From Streptomyces sp. Root431 (lineage in GTDB: Bacteria; Actinomycetota; Actinomycetes; Streptomycetales; Streptomycetaceae): a stretch of DNA of 64,000 nt. The notes below the pieces were generated by a model. It ran no database searches. It saw only the letters and a program-made list of their open reading frames with translations, and was not told the DNA's origin. The stretch spans positions 495,317-559,316 of the forward strand of contig NZ_LMEI01000001.1 in NCBI RefSeq assembly GCF_001426585.1, in the 5' to 3' direction. Shown piece after piece: positions 52,541 to 61,084 of the stretch; position 1 is the first letter of the stretch; the number at the start of each line of letters is the position of its first letter. Made by a program: the position numbers and the translations under genes.

Positions 52541-54007
52541 TCAGTGACCGGCGGCCTTCTTCTTGCGGAGGATGAACACCGCGGCTCCACCGATCACGAC
52601 GAGCGCGGCGGCGATGCCGGCGATCATCGGGGTCGCGTTGGAGCTGCCGGTCTCGGCGAGGTCGCCGCCACCGGTGGTGCCGGTCGTGCCGGTGGTGTCA
52701 CCGGTCGGGGCCGAGGTCGACGGAGCGGCCGACGGGGTCTCCGTCGAGGGCTGCGTGGAGGGGGTCTCCGACGGCTCGGTCGAGGGACCCGTGGTGGTGG
52801 GGGTCTCCGAGGGCTGCGGACCCGGGGTGGCCGTCTTGCAGTCCAGGACGCCCTCGAAGGTCTCCTCGAAGCCGTTCGGACCGGTGATCGTGAACTTGTA
52901 CGCCTCGTCCTCGGCGACCGGGACCGTCACGGTCTTCGTCTCACCGGCGGCGATCGTGTACGAGGTGCCCTTCAGGTCGAAGGTCCAGGCCTCGTCGCCC
53001 TCGTTGGAGGCGATGATCTCCAGGCCGCCCTTGGCGCAGTCCTTCGCGACCGTGACGGCCGGGACGGGACCCTGCTTCGCCCAGGTCGCGGAGGCCTTGG
53101 CGGAGACGGTGGAGGCGGTGGAGCCCGCGAGGATCAGCGTCTGGGAGGGGCCGTCGATGGAGACGAAAGCCCGGCCCAGGGAGACCTCGGCGGTGGCCTC
53201 GGCGGTCAGCTCGGCGCCGCCGTCGGCGGTGCCGGCGGGAACGTCGAAGAAGATCTCGTCGCCGTTCTTCGCCTCGGTGACCGGCTGGCCGGCCTTGTCG
53301 ACGATCTTGACGCCGGCCGGGGCACCCGGGGCGATCGCGATGGTCGGCTTGGAGTTGGTGGTGACGGTGATCGGGCCGAGCTTCTCGCCGGCCTTGCCCG
53401 CGACGGAGGACGGCGAGAGGGCCAGGGAGGCCTTCGGCTCCTCCAGCGTGGTGGCGTCCTTGAGGAGCTGCTCCGTCAGCTTCTTGGCGTCGTCACTCTT
53501 CGGCGTCGCCGTGACGTCGTCGGAGAGCGTCCAGATCGCGGCCTGGGTGCCGGCGGCGGCCTCGCCCTTGGAGAGGTCCACGCCGAGCTTCGCGCCGAGC
53601 TGGTCGGCGGAGAGCTCCGGGTAGCCGTTCTTCAGGATCCAGAGGATCTTGCCCGCGTTCTCGTTGTTGTGCAGGGAGGACTCGTCCCAGCCGACTTCCT
53701 TGTAGTCGAAGTCGTGCTTGGCCGGGGTGCGGAGGTCGATGCAGTAGGTGAAGAGCGTGCCCCCGTCCGCAACCTCCATCTTGAAGAGACCACCCTGGAC
53801 GCCCCACTTGGAGCCGTCCTTCTCGGTGATCTCGACGCCGCCGACATCGGGCGTCAAACCGCCGAGCTTGGCCGTGACACCGCCGGTACCGGCGGGCTCA
53901 TCGGCGAAAGCCGGACCGGCGGTGGCTATCGCACCAGCCGCGACAAGGCCGGAGACCAGGGTCGCGGCGGCCAGGCGGGCAGCGCCACGCCCACGAACTG
54001 AAAACAT
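52541..54007 (-). CDS. Thioester-domain (TQXA) surface protein with LAXTG sorting signal
   Basis: 488 aa. Signal peptide of about 35 residues ending AFA. A thioester domain is marked by Cys89 in TYCIDLRTP and Gln155 in TQAAIW, the residue pair that forms an internal Cys-Gln bond able to attach covalently to a target. Two beta-sandwich stalk parts follow, then a Pro/Ser/Thr-rich wall-spanning region (about 388-445) and a sorting signal LAETG at 450-454, hydrophobic helix and RKKK tail, the substrate form of class E sortase. AGGGGAAAG precedes ATG 54007. No sortase gene lies in the window. Confidence 0.9.
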   Translation of the reverse strand: MFSVRGRGAARLAAATLVSGLVAAGAIATAGPAFADEPAGTGGVTAKLGGLTPDVGGVEITEKDGSKWGVQGGLFKMEVADGGTLFTYCIDLRTPAKHDFDYKEVGWDESSLHNNENAGKILWILKNGYPELSADQLGAKLGVDLSKGEAAAGTQAAIWTLSDDVTATPKSDDAKKLTEQLLKDATTLEEPKASLALSPSSVAGKAGEKLGPITVTTNSKPTIAIAPGAPAGVKIVDKAGQPVTEAKNGDEIFFDVPAGTADGGAELTAEATAEVSLGRAFVSIDGPSQTLILAGSTASTVSAKASATWAKQGPVPAVTVAKDCAKGGLEIIASNEGDEAWTFDLKGTSYTIAAGETKTVTVPVAEDEAYKFTITGPNGFEETFEGVLDCKTATPGPQPSETPTTTGPSTEPSETPSTQPSTETPSAAPSTSAPTGDTTGTTGTTGGGDLAETGSSNATPMIAGIAAALVVIGGAAVFILRKKKAAGH

Positions 54008-54094
54008 TGCTTTCCCCTCCGGGCGAGCCGCTCCGCGAACATCGTCGATTCGCGTGGGGGGAGCGCACGCCAGCAGACTCACAGACTCGATGGG

Positions 54095-54111
54095 CTCATG
54101 TGCCACATGAG
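54095..54111. promoter_or_regulatory. 17-bp perfect palindrome upstream of the thioester-domain gene
   Basis: CTCATGTGCCACATGAG, 8-bp arms around one base, lies 88 bases upstream of the surface protein start and 121 bases after the ssbB stop. It resembles a dimeric repressor site; the regulator is unknown. Confidence 0.5.
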
Positions 54112-54163
54112 TACCTGGGAATCCTATGGACGCGGAACCCCCCGGTGCCCGGCCATACGTTCA

Positions 54164-54192
54164 GATAACCATTCCGTCTCAGAATCGTTATC
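54164..54192. terminator. Inverted repeat between ssbB and the thioester-domain gene
   Basis: Arms GATAACCATTC (54164-54174) and GAATCGTTATC (54182-54192) pair at 10 of 11 positions with a 7-base loop. It is unusually AT-rich for this chromosome and could be an ssbB terminator or an operator. Confidence 0.45.
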
Positions 54193-54231
54193 CCCCCGGC
54201 GAGTTGGTCGACAAATCCCCACAACACATGG

Positions 54232-54702
54232 TCAGGAGGCGGTCACCAACCGCTTCGTGGCCTCGGTCCACGGGTCCTGTTCGGGCGGCCGGCCGGGTGC
54301 CTGGACGAGGGTCGGCTCCTGCTCCGGGCGGTGCCCGGTCTCCGCCCTCGCCGCACGCCGGAAGGCCGCCGTTCCCCGCGTCAGATCGTGCCCGACGGCC
54401 AGCGCGTCCACGTCCACGAAGGTCTTGCGCTGCCCGTCGCGCTCGTCCTCCCGCACCCTCAACCGGCCGTGCACCACGAGCGGTTCCCCGACGGAGACCG
54501 AGGCCGCGAGATTCGCCCCGAGCGACCGCCAGGCCGACACCGTGTAGAAGCTCGTGCTCCCGTCGGACCAGAGCCCCCGCTCCCGGTCCCAGCGCCGCGC
54601 GGTCACCGCGAAGCGGAACCGCGCCACCCCGCCCCCGGCCGTCTCCCGGTACTCCACCGCCGTCGCCACGTTGCCGACGAGCGTCACGGTCGTGTCGTTC
54701 AT
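54232..54702 (-). CDS. ssbB: Single-stranded DNA-binding protein (SsbB type)
   Basis: 156 aa, with the OB fold over residues 1-105 (VTLVGNVATAVEYRETAGG, RFRFAVTARRWDRERGLW, VHGRLRVREDERDGQRKTFVDVDA). The acidic C-terminal tip that recruits repair proteins (DDDIPF type) is missing; the end is EATKRLVTAS. That, and the length, match SsbB of Streptomyces coelicolor, the second SSB linked to chromosome segregation during sporulation, as I recall. It is not next to rpsF or rplI, which accompany the main ssbA. Confidence 0.9.
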   Translation of the reverse strand: MNDTTVTLVGNVATAVEYRETAGGGVARFRFAVTARRWDRERGLWSDGSTSFYTVSAWRSLGANLAASVSVGEPLVVHGRLRVREDERDGQRKTFVDVDALAVGHDLTRGTAAFRRAARAETGHRPEQEPTLVQAPGRPPEQDPWTEATKRLVTAS

Positions 54703-54889
54703 GGTTCCGCCCCCACCTCTGCGTTTCTCTCGGTCGGCACCATGGTGGGGGCAGTGGGGAACTCCCCGCCGGGAGCTGTGGACGACCGGACGACTGTGGA
54801 CAACTCCCTCACCCGAAAGGGAAGAAGCTCCGAGAAGCCCGGCATACGCGGACGAGGGCGCCCGGCATACGCGGACGAGGGCGCCCGCC

Positions 54890-56692
54890 CTACCTCCCCC
54901 GCACACCCGCCCTCGTCGCCCCCATGCGCGACGCTCCGGACCGGAGCCCGCCGACCACCCGCGCCGAGGGCCGGGTGCCGACCACCGTCGCGTACTGCTC
55001 GCGCACCTCCCGGTAGCGCATCAGCTCCGCCGCCACCGGGTCGAGCACCCGGGCCCGGCCGCAGGCCGCGGCCGCCTCCCGCAACCGGCGCTCGGCCTCC
55101 TGCCCGTACCGCCGCGCGGGGCCCTTCACGGCGCCCTCGCAGGCCCATTCGACGAGCGGACCGCCGACGATGCCACCGACCATCACGAGGACGGGCGGCA
55201 GGAGCCCGGGCTCCACGACACCGACGATCTGGCCCACGAGCCACAGGGCGCCGAAGATCTGCAGGAGCGTCATCACGACCTGCGCGAGGACCGCGGCGGG
55301 CCACCAGGCGGGCCTGGGCGGCCGGGCCGCCGGGTCGCCCATGCTCACCGTCAGCTCGTCCAGGGCCTCCGGCAGCCCCTCGGCCCCGCGTGCCGCCGCC
55401 TCCCGCACGGCCTGCGCCCAGGGGGCGGGGAGCCCGCGCGAGGCCTCGTCGGCGACGATCCGCACCGCCTGCTCGACACGCTGCCGCGCCGTCAGTTCGT
55501 CCTCGACGGGAGGGTCGAGGCGCGGATCGGTGGAGCCGTGCGCGCGCAGCCGCTCGTACCAGCGGTAGAGCCGCAGCCAGGGCGTACCGCAGGCGCGGAT
55601 GGCTCCCCTGCGCCAGACGCGCTCGGCGGCCTCCCCCGCGGCCTGGGCGCCGACGGCGACCGCGAGCCGGTCGGCGAAGTCCCCCCGGGCGCGCTCGTCG
55701 AGGCCTGAGCGGCCGTCGGCGAGGTATGCGGGGCGCAGCCGGGCGGCGGCGGCGTCGATGTCGGCGGCGAGCCGGCGCTCGGGCGCGGTGCGTTCCTGGA
55801 CGAAACGGCCGATGAATTCGCGCAGTTCGGGGATGCCCTCGCCGCTGAGCGCGGAGACGGCGAGGACGGTGGCGCCGGGTTCGCCGTGCTCGCCGAGCGC
55901 GACCCCGTCCTCGTCGAGGAGGCGGCGCAGGTCGTCGAGGACGAGGTCGGCGGCCTCGGTGCCGAGCCGGTCGATCTGGTTGAGGACGACGAAGGTGACC
56001 TCGGCGTGTCCGGCGAGGGGGCGGAGGTAGCGCTCGTGGAGGGCGGCGTCCGCGTACTTCTCGGGGTCGACGACCCAGATGACGGCGTCGACGAGGCCGA
56101 GGACCCGGTCGACCTGGTCGCGGTGGGCGGTGACCGCCGAGTCGTGGTCGGGGAGGTCGACGAGGACGAGGCCCTGGAGCTCGGCGTCGGCCGCGCCGCC
56201 GGCGAGCGGGCGGCGGCGCAGCCGGCTGGGCACGGAGAGCCGGTCGAGGAGTCCCGCGGCGCCTTCGGACCAGCTGAGCGCGATGGGCGCGGAGGTGGTG
56301 GGGCGGCGCAGGCCGGTCTCGGAGACGGGGACGCCGGCGAGGGCGTTGAAGAGCGTGGACTTGCCGCTGCCGGTGGCTCCGGCGAGGGCGATCACGGTGT
56401 GCCGGGAGGAGAGCCGCTGGCGGGCGGCGGCTTCGTCGAGGACGCGCCCGGCCTCGGCGAGGGCCTCGCTCTCGACGCGGGTGCGGGAGAGGCCGACGAG
56501 TTCGTGGAGGGCGTCGAGCCGGGTACGGAGGGGACCGCCGTAACTCCCGCCGAGCAGCGGCAGCGCGTCCTCCTCCGGAACGTCCCGCACGTCGTCCCCC
56601 GCCACAGCGGCGGCCCTCTCGCTCGCCCGCCGGGCGATCAGCCCGTCGTCCCAGCTTTCACGGCGGCCGGAGCCGCGGTCGTCGTCCACCAC
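54890..56692 (-). CDS. Membrane-associated P-loop GTPase
   Basis: 600 aa. G1 GATGSGKSTLFNAL (near residue 105), G3 VDLPDHDS, G4 as NQID and the switch-type threonines in RRPTTSAPI are present in the N-terminal half. The C-terminal half is helical with two membrane helices (about 455-480 and 490-515), suited to membrane attachment. Its gene starts one or two codons before the stop of the upstream GTPase gene (GTG 56692 or 56689), so the two are co-translated. Cellular role unknown; dynamin-like or YfjP-type proteins are possible. Confidence 0.85.
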   Translation of the reverse strand: MVDDDRGSGRRESWDDGLIARRASERAAAVAGDDVRDVPEEDALPLLGGSYGGPLRTRLDALHELVGLSRTRVESEALAEAGRVLDEAAARQRLSSRHTVIALAGATGSGKSTLFNALAGVPVSETGLRRPTTSAPIALSWSEGAAGLLDRLSVPSRLRRRPLAGGAADAELQGLVLVDLPDHDSAVTAHRDQVDRVLGLVDAVIWVVDPEKYADAALHERYLRPLAGHAEVTFVVLNQIDRLGTEAADLVLDDLRRLLDEDGVALGEHGEPGATVLAVSALSGEGIPELREFIGRFVQERTAPERRLAADIDAAAARLRPAYLADGRSGLDERARGDFADRLAVAVGAQAAGEAAERVWRRGAIRACGTPWLRLYRWYERLRAHGSTDPRLDPPVEDELTARQRVEQAVRIVADEASRGLPAPWAQAVREAAARGAEGLPEALDELTVSMGDPAARPPRPAWWPAAVLAQVVMTLLQIFGALWLVGQIVGVVEPGLLPPVLVMVGGIVGGPLVEWACEGAVKGPARRYGQEAERRLREAAAACGRARVLDPVAAELMRYREVREQYATVVGTRPSARVVGGLRSGASRMGATRAGVRGR

Positions 56693-56693
56693 G

Positions 56694-58319
56694 TCACTTC
56701 TCCTTCTGCAGTACGGAGAGCGCGGCGATGAGCTCCGCCTGCGGCTCGGGGGTCACGTCGAGCCCGTCGAGGGGGGCGAGGCGCCGGTCGCGCTCGGCGT
56801 GCAGGACGCGGTCGACGTACGAGAGGACCAGCTCGCCGCCCTTGTCGCGCAGGCGCAGGGCGGCTTGGGCGCCGAGGAGTTCGGCGAGGCGGTCGCCGGC
56901 GGCCCGGGCGCGCCGGCCGCCGAGGAGGGAGGCGGCGAGGAGCGCGGCGACGGTGTCGGCCTCGGGGACGGCGGTGCGGGAGGCGCGGGAGCCGGAGGGC
57001 CGGTCGATGTTCCGTACCTCCTCCTCGGCCAGTTCTTCGAGGACGCGGCGCCAGCGGCGTACCTCCACTCCGATCCGCTCCCCCGCCTCCCGGTCGCCGC
57101 CGGTCCGGGCCGGGCCCATGGCGTCGGCGGCGGGGTCGCGGCGCCAGGCGTCCCCCACGCGCTCCTCGGCGGCGGCCGCGGCGCAGTGCAGGAGGGCGGC
57201 GAGGGATTCGGCGAGGGCGTCGAGCAGTTCGTCCGCGGTGCTGTCGCGGGGGTAGCCGCGCCAGCGGGTGCGGGCGTCCCCGGCGAGGACGGCGCCACGG
57301 CCGAGCTGCTGCCGCACCCGCTTGCCCTGCTCGCGGTAGGCGGCCTCGACGGCGCCGCCGAGCCGGACGGCGGAGGCGTACTGGGCGGCGACCGCGCCGG
57401 CCAGTTCGGGGAGCCGGGCGTCGAGGGAGGCGATGACCCCGGTGGCTGTCCGGTCGACGGCCTGCTGCCGGGCGGCGGGGTCCTCGGCGCGGTGGGCGAG
57501 CCAGGCGCGCAGCGGGGCGACGGCGCTGTCGGGCAGGAGTCCGCTGCCGCCGTCCGTGGACTCGGGCAGCTCGGGAATGGTGAAGCGGGGCACGTCGCCG
57601 AGGCCCGCCTTGTCGAGCAGCGCCTCGTACTGGCGGGAGACCTCCCCGATGACCTGGTGCGGGACGCGGTCGAGGACGGTGACGAGCGTGGCGTCGTACT
57701 CCTTCGCGGTACGGAGCAGGTGCCAGGGGACGGCGTCGGCGTACCGCGAGGCGGTGGTGACCATCACCCAGATGTCGGCGGCGCAGATCAACTCGGCGGC
57801 GAGAAGGCGGTTCTCGACGACGAGGGAGTCGATGTCGGGCGCGTCGAGCAGGGCGAGCCCCCGGGGCAGGGAGGCGGCGGTCTCGACCCGCAGGGCGTTC
57901 TCCTCGGGCGGCTCCTCGGTGGAGTGCTCCTCGTCGGCCTGGGGCAGCCAGACGCGGGTGAGCTGCGGGAGGACGCGCATCCCGGCGAACCAGTGGTGGT
58001 CCTCGGGGTGACAGACGAGGACGGGCGTCCGGGTGGTCGGCCTGAGCACCCCCGACTCGCTGACGCGCCGCCCCACAAGGGAGTTGACGAGCGTGGACTT
58101 CCCGGCCCCGGTGGAACCGCCGACGACGGCGAGCAGCGGGGCGTCGGGATCCTTCAGGCGGGGCACCAGATAGTCGTCGAGCTGAGCGAGGAGCTCGGCC
58201 CGGGTCTGCCGGGCGCGTGAGGCGCCGGGAAGAGGGAGTGGGAGACGCACGGCGGCGACACGGTCGCGCAGGGCGGAGAGTGCGTCGATCAGCTGAGGCC
58301 GTTCGTCCAAGGTCACCAC
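56694..58319 (-). CDS. P-loop GTPase (dynamin-like family), first of a pair
   Basis: 541 aa, soluble. G1 [15 protein letters not shown] (near residue 65), G2-like [11 protein letters not shown]3 LLDAPDIDS and TVLDRVP in the G4 position (Asp-rich, not NKxD). The rest is helical and charge-rich. It overlaps the second GTPase gene by a few bases. GTG 58319 (then GTG 58316) is taken as start; no clear ribosome site is visible, which may mean a leaderless or short-leader message. Confidence 0.85.
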   Translation of the reverse strand: MVTLDERPQLIDALSALRDRVAAVRLPLPLPGASRARQTRAELLAQLDDYLVPRLKDPDAPLLAVVGGSTGAGKSTLVNSLVGRRVSESGVLRPTTRTPVLVCHPEDHHWFAGMRVLPQLTRVWLPQADEEHSTEEPPEENALRVETAASLPRGLALLDAPDIDSLVVENRLLAAELICAADIWVMVTTASRYADAVPWHLLRTAKEYDATLVTVLDRVPHQVIGEVSRQYEALLDKAGLGDVPRFTIPELPESTDGGSGLLPDSAVAPLRAWLAHRAEDPAARQQAVDRTATGVIASLDARLPELAGAVAAQYASAVRLGGAVEAAYREQGKRVRQQLGRGAVLAGDARTRWRGYPRDSTADELLDALAESLAALLHCAAAAAEERVGDAWRRDPAADAMGPARTGGDREAGERIGVEVRRWRRVLEELAEEEVRNIDRPSGSRASRTAVPEADTVAALLAASLLGGRRARAAGDRLAELLGAQAALRLRDKGGELVLSYVDRVLHAERDRRLAPLDGLDVTPEPQAELIAALSVLQKEK

Positions 58320-58613
58320 ATGCGAAGAATGCCCAATTTATGAGTGTTTTTGAAGCGTATAAGCGCCCTGCGCGCCGAGAGAAGGGAAGGGCGACCGGCG
58401 CCGCAGGCATAACGAGTGCACAACACCCGCCCCGAGTGGCGCGAAAAGCGCTGCGCGAATCGCACCTGCCTGCGATTATCGTTCCGCTTCACCGAACCTC
58501 CACATCGTGCCACGCAGGTGAAGCACCCGGGCCAAGGCGATCGGAGCCCTATCCTTGTCCCGGCAGGCCACACCCCACCCACCAGGGCCTCCAGGCCACA
58601 CGGCCACCACCCG

Positions 58614-58686
58614 GCCCCCGTAGCTCAGTGGATAGAGCAGGTGCCTTCTAAGCACTTGGCCGCAGGTTCGAGTCCTGCCGGGGGCG
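58614..58686 (+). tRNA. tRNA-Arg (anticodon TCT)
   Basis: Full cloverleaf: acceptor GCCCCCG with CGGGGGC plus discriminator G, D arm GCTC..GAGC, anticodon loop CTTCTAA, T arm GCAGG-TTCGAGT-CCTGC. No CCA is encoded. The 3' end is a classic integration site, and an accessory-looking patch follows. Confidence 0.95.
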
Positions 58687-58694
58687 CAAGACCG

Positions 58695-58721
58695 GGACCC
58701 TCCTTCGGGAGGGTCCTTTTT
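58695..58721 (+). terminator. Terminator after tRNA-Arg
   Basis: 9-bp perfect stem (58695-58703 and 58708-58716), TTCG tetraloop, then TTTTT. Confidence 0.95.
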
Positions 58722-58722
58722 G

Positions 58723-58915
58723 CTGGTCCCGGCGGTTTCCGATTCCCAGAGGAAGGGCCGGACGCACCGCTCGGCGGGGTCGGGGCACGTCCGGCGGTGT
58801 CCGGCTGATTCCGGGTTTCCGCGGGTGGCCGCGGAGAATACGCGGGGAAGTTTTCAGGCCCCTTGCACGGCCGGTCCGGCTGGTCTCCCGTCACTGGCAG
58901 CACTTTGATCGCCAT
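58723..58915 (-). pseudogene. Possible gene fragment next to the tRNA
   Basis: An ATG at 58915 has a strong ribosome site (GGAGGGG, 6 bases upstream) and opens MAIKVLPVTGDQPD, but the frame runs Pro-rich and without a fold into the terminator and the antisense of the tRNA. A good start with no sensible end suits a gene cut at the tRNA 3' end, for example the start of an element-borne gene. The 58687-59030 stretch holds no other supported gene. Weak call. Confidence 0.25.
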
Positions 58916-59030
58916 CTGCATCCCCTCCGGTTCGATCACCGCCCGCAGTGCAGACCGTCCAGACCGGAGCGGCCAAGCCGCTGATCGATCCGAACCGGCT
59001 AGTGGCGGGAAGCACGCGGTGCGCGCCTCG

Positions 59031-59492
59031 TCACCAGCCTCCAGCAGGTACGGGCCCGTCGGATGAGTGGTGGGGTTCGTTCTCGGCCGCGTACTGGTCT
59101 CCGATGACGAAAGTGCTCGCGCATTCGGGGCATTCGGCGCGGTCGAACAGCCAGGTGATTCCCTCTGCCAGCTGGGCAAAGCCGAGGCCACGGGCTGTTT
59201 CGTGCATCCATGCGGCCAAGCCGTCGAGGTCGCTCGGCTCGGCTTGCCGGAGAGGGCGGCGGCGGAGGTCTCCCCGGTCCCGGTCGCGGTGGGCCGAGTA
59301 GCGGCCGTGGACACCGATCGCGATGGTGACGCCGAGGTGGCAGTGAGGGCAGCCGACCCCGTAGAAGCCGTCTTCGAAGTCGTACTCGGCCAGGCTCCAC
59401 ACGCTCGCCCCGGCGAATGCGAGATGAGCGCGGAAGAGAGCCATCGCGGTCGCCGTTGACAGGTCGTGGTCGTCGAGGCGCCGGGAGACCAT
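59031..59492 (-). CDS. Hypothetical protein with two CxxC zinc motifs, possibly N-terminally truncated
   Basis: About 153 aa from ATG 59492. CPHC (near residue 50) and CPEC (near 125) could bind one zinc. The helix-rich flanks (MALFRAHLAFAGASVW, GLAAWMHETARGLGFAQLAEGITWLF) recall the C-terminal part of longer Streptomyces proteins with HEAT-like repeats, whose N-terminal part is missing here. No ribosome site precedes 59492, and the frame is open up to GTG 59621 without convincing sequence. It may be a remnant. Confidence 0.5.
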   Translation of the reverse strand: MVSRRLDDHDLSTATAMALFRAHLAFAGASVWSLAEYDFEDGFYGVGCPHCHLGVTIAIGVHGRYSAHRDRDRGDLRRRPLRQAEPSDLDGLAAWMHETARGLGFAQLAEGITWLFDRAECPECASTFVIGDQYAAENEPHHSSDGPVPAGGW

Positions 59493-59665
59493 CTGTTTCA
59501 GTTCGACGATCAATCGCCGGACGGCGATTGCAGAACTCTCTCGAGAACGGGCGGAACCTCGTCGTACGGTCCGCGCCCGTACCTGGGCAACCGCCACTCG
59601 ATCATGCGCCGATTCAAACACGGGCCACCTGGGGCCCTGCCCGGGAGATCGTGCATCCTGACCGG

Positions 59666-60151
59666 ATGACGCAGACCGGAGTCGAACAGGTGAAGGTGCA
59701 CTTCCGCCTTGAGACGAACGGTGATTGGCCGCCCGCCTCGGTGGAAAGTCTGTGGGCTCTCGACCAAGGCGACGGCACCGTGCGCCTCGACAACACTCCC
59801 TGGTTCGTACGCGGCGTGGCGTGCGGAGACGTCCTCACCACCCACCCCGACGCGGATGGTGTTCGCTGGGCGGGCCATGTGGTCGAGCCGTCGCAGCACT
59901 GCACGATCCGACTGATCGTGCTGCGTGACAAGGGATCCGGCCCAGCGCGGCAGAGCGTTCTGAACGCCTTCGCGGCACTGGGAGTGGGCGGAGAGGGGAT
60001 CGAGCGGTTCGGCATGGTCGCTCTCGACGTGCCGCCGGAGGTAGACCTCGCAAAGGTCCAGCGGCTCCTCGATCACGGCGTGGCCCAGGAGTGGTGGGAC
60101 ATGGAAGAGGGCTGCATCACCGACGTCTGGTGGGCAGCACGGGCCAAATAG
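59666..60151 (+). CDS. DUF4265 domain protein
   Basis: 161 aa. VKVHFRLE...DWPPASVESLWAL, VRLDNTPWFVRGVACGDVL and VEPSQHCTIRLIV are the recurring blocks of DUF4265 proteins, which often lie near toxin-immunity or polymorphic-toxin genes. Soluble, no motif for catalysis. GTG 59651 is an alternative start. Located in the accessory-looking patch beside the tRNA. Confidence 0.75.
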   Translation: MTQTGVEQVKVHFRLETNGDWPPASVESLWALDQGDGTVRLDNTPWFVRGVACGDVLTTHPDADGVRWAGHVVEPSQHCTIRLIVLRDKGSGPARQSVLNAFAALGVGGEGIERFGMVALDVPPEVDLAKVQRLLDHGVAQEWWDMEEGCITDVWWAARAK

Positions 60152-60224
60152 ATGCGCGCGCTGCAGTCACCACCGCCGTGCGAAGCAGCGTCACACGGGC
60201 GGCAGGCCACTTGAAGCTCGCCGG

Positions 60225-60677
60225 TCAGTAGTCGAATGAGCCGAGGTGCCGGCGCAGCAGGTCACCGATGACTTCGCGGCCCCCTCCGGTCGGCAGCGAC
60301 GAGGGGGTGTCCTCGCCGTTCGCCATGGCGAGGCTGCTGGCGAAGCGCACAAGGTTCGGCTCTGGGGCCAAGGAGTCGCGCAACCAGACGGCGAAGGCGC
60401 CGGCTTCGTCCGCGGTCACGTCGGTGAGGGTGATGTAGGCGTAGTCGGGCGCGGTGATGGCCGCAGTGCCGTCCACCCACACGTCGGAGGCCAGTTCGAT
60501 CTCGAAGTCCAGCACGGTCATCTCGTGGACGCCGGACCACCGGTGCCCGATGGTGGGGTCGGGGAACGCCTCCCGCAGTGCCCGCTCCAGGGACTCCAGC
60601 GTGGCGTGCCAGGCTCCGCCGTCCTTCTCGGGAGGGTAGAAGGCGAAATTCGTCCGGATGTTTCGTTCCGTGGCCAT
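60225..60677 (-). CDS. Hypothetical protein, immunity-like character
   Basis: 150 aa, acidic and soluble, mixed alpha/beta (TNFAFYPPEKDGGAWHATLESLERALREAFPD, YAYITLTDVTADEAGAFAVWLRDSL). GGAAG lies 4 bases before ATG 60677; an in-frame ATG at 60692 is also possible. No domain is recognised. Size, acidity and company of DUF4265 recall small immunity proteins, but no toxin gene is seen. Confidence 0.65.
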   Translation of the reverse strand: MATERNIRTNFAFYPPEKDGGAWHATLESLERALREAFPDPTIGHRWSGVHEMTVLDFEIELASDVWVDGTAAITAPDYAYITLTDVTADEAGAFAVWLRDSLAPEPNLVRFASSLAMANGEDTPSSLPTGGGREVIGDLLRRHLGSFDY

Positions 60678-60949
60678 GGTCTTCCTTGTCATCAGGGGCC
60701 GTACCGCGTCGAGCCGGGCGTGCCCGCCGTCGCCATCATGGGCTGCCGGCAGGCGGCGTCGTCCTGGCCGTTCGTCGCAATCGCCAGGCCTCTGATCTCG
60801 CTCTGGGCGCCCGCATGATCCGCAACCTGGAGCCCGAACCCGGTGAATTACCGTCCGGCGGCCGGATTCGCGCACCTCGGGCTTCCGGAACCCGAGACGC
60901 TCGGCGTGAAGGTGTTCTCTCACAAGCACGGCGAGGGCCCGGGTCGTGC

Positions 60950-61084
60950 CAGGACCCCGGCTTCTACCAGAAGCAGGGGTGGGAGCTGCTGGGGGAGGTC
61001 CCCTGCGATCCGGCGGGCACGAGCCGCGTCTTCATGACCAAAGAACTCGCTTCGATCAGGGCGATGCCGGCCGCCCACTCGTAG
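60950..61084 (+). pseudogene. GNAT acetyltransferase remnant (C-terminus only)
   Basis: The frame encodes DPGFYQKQGWELLGEVPCD and SRVFMTKEL, the last motif of GNAT enzymes (GFYEK-GW...). The acetyl-CoA loop and earlier strands are absent in all frames upstream, so only the end of the gene is left. Its last 29 bases overlap the end of the convergent thioesterase gene. Confidence 0.6.

Noticed and set aside
58625..59314. Minus-strand open frame running through the tRNA, ending AAKCLEGTCSIH
   Set aside because: The C-terminal residues come from the antisense of tRNA-Arg, a well-known false prediction. Only the part with a ribosome site at 58915 is kept, as a weak fragment.
60578..60940. Reading the GNAT remnant as a full 168-residue gene
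   Set aside because: The first 120 residues are Arg/Pro-rich with no GNAT strands or acetyl-CoA loop, so only the C-terminal part is accepted as a remnant.
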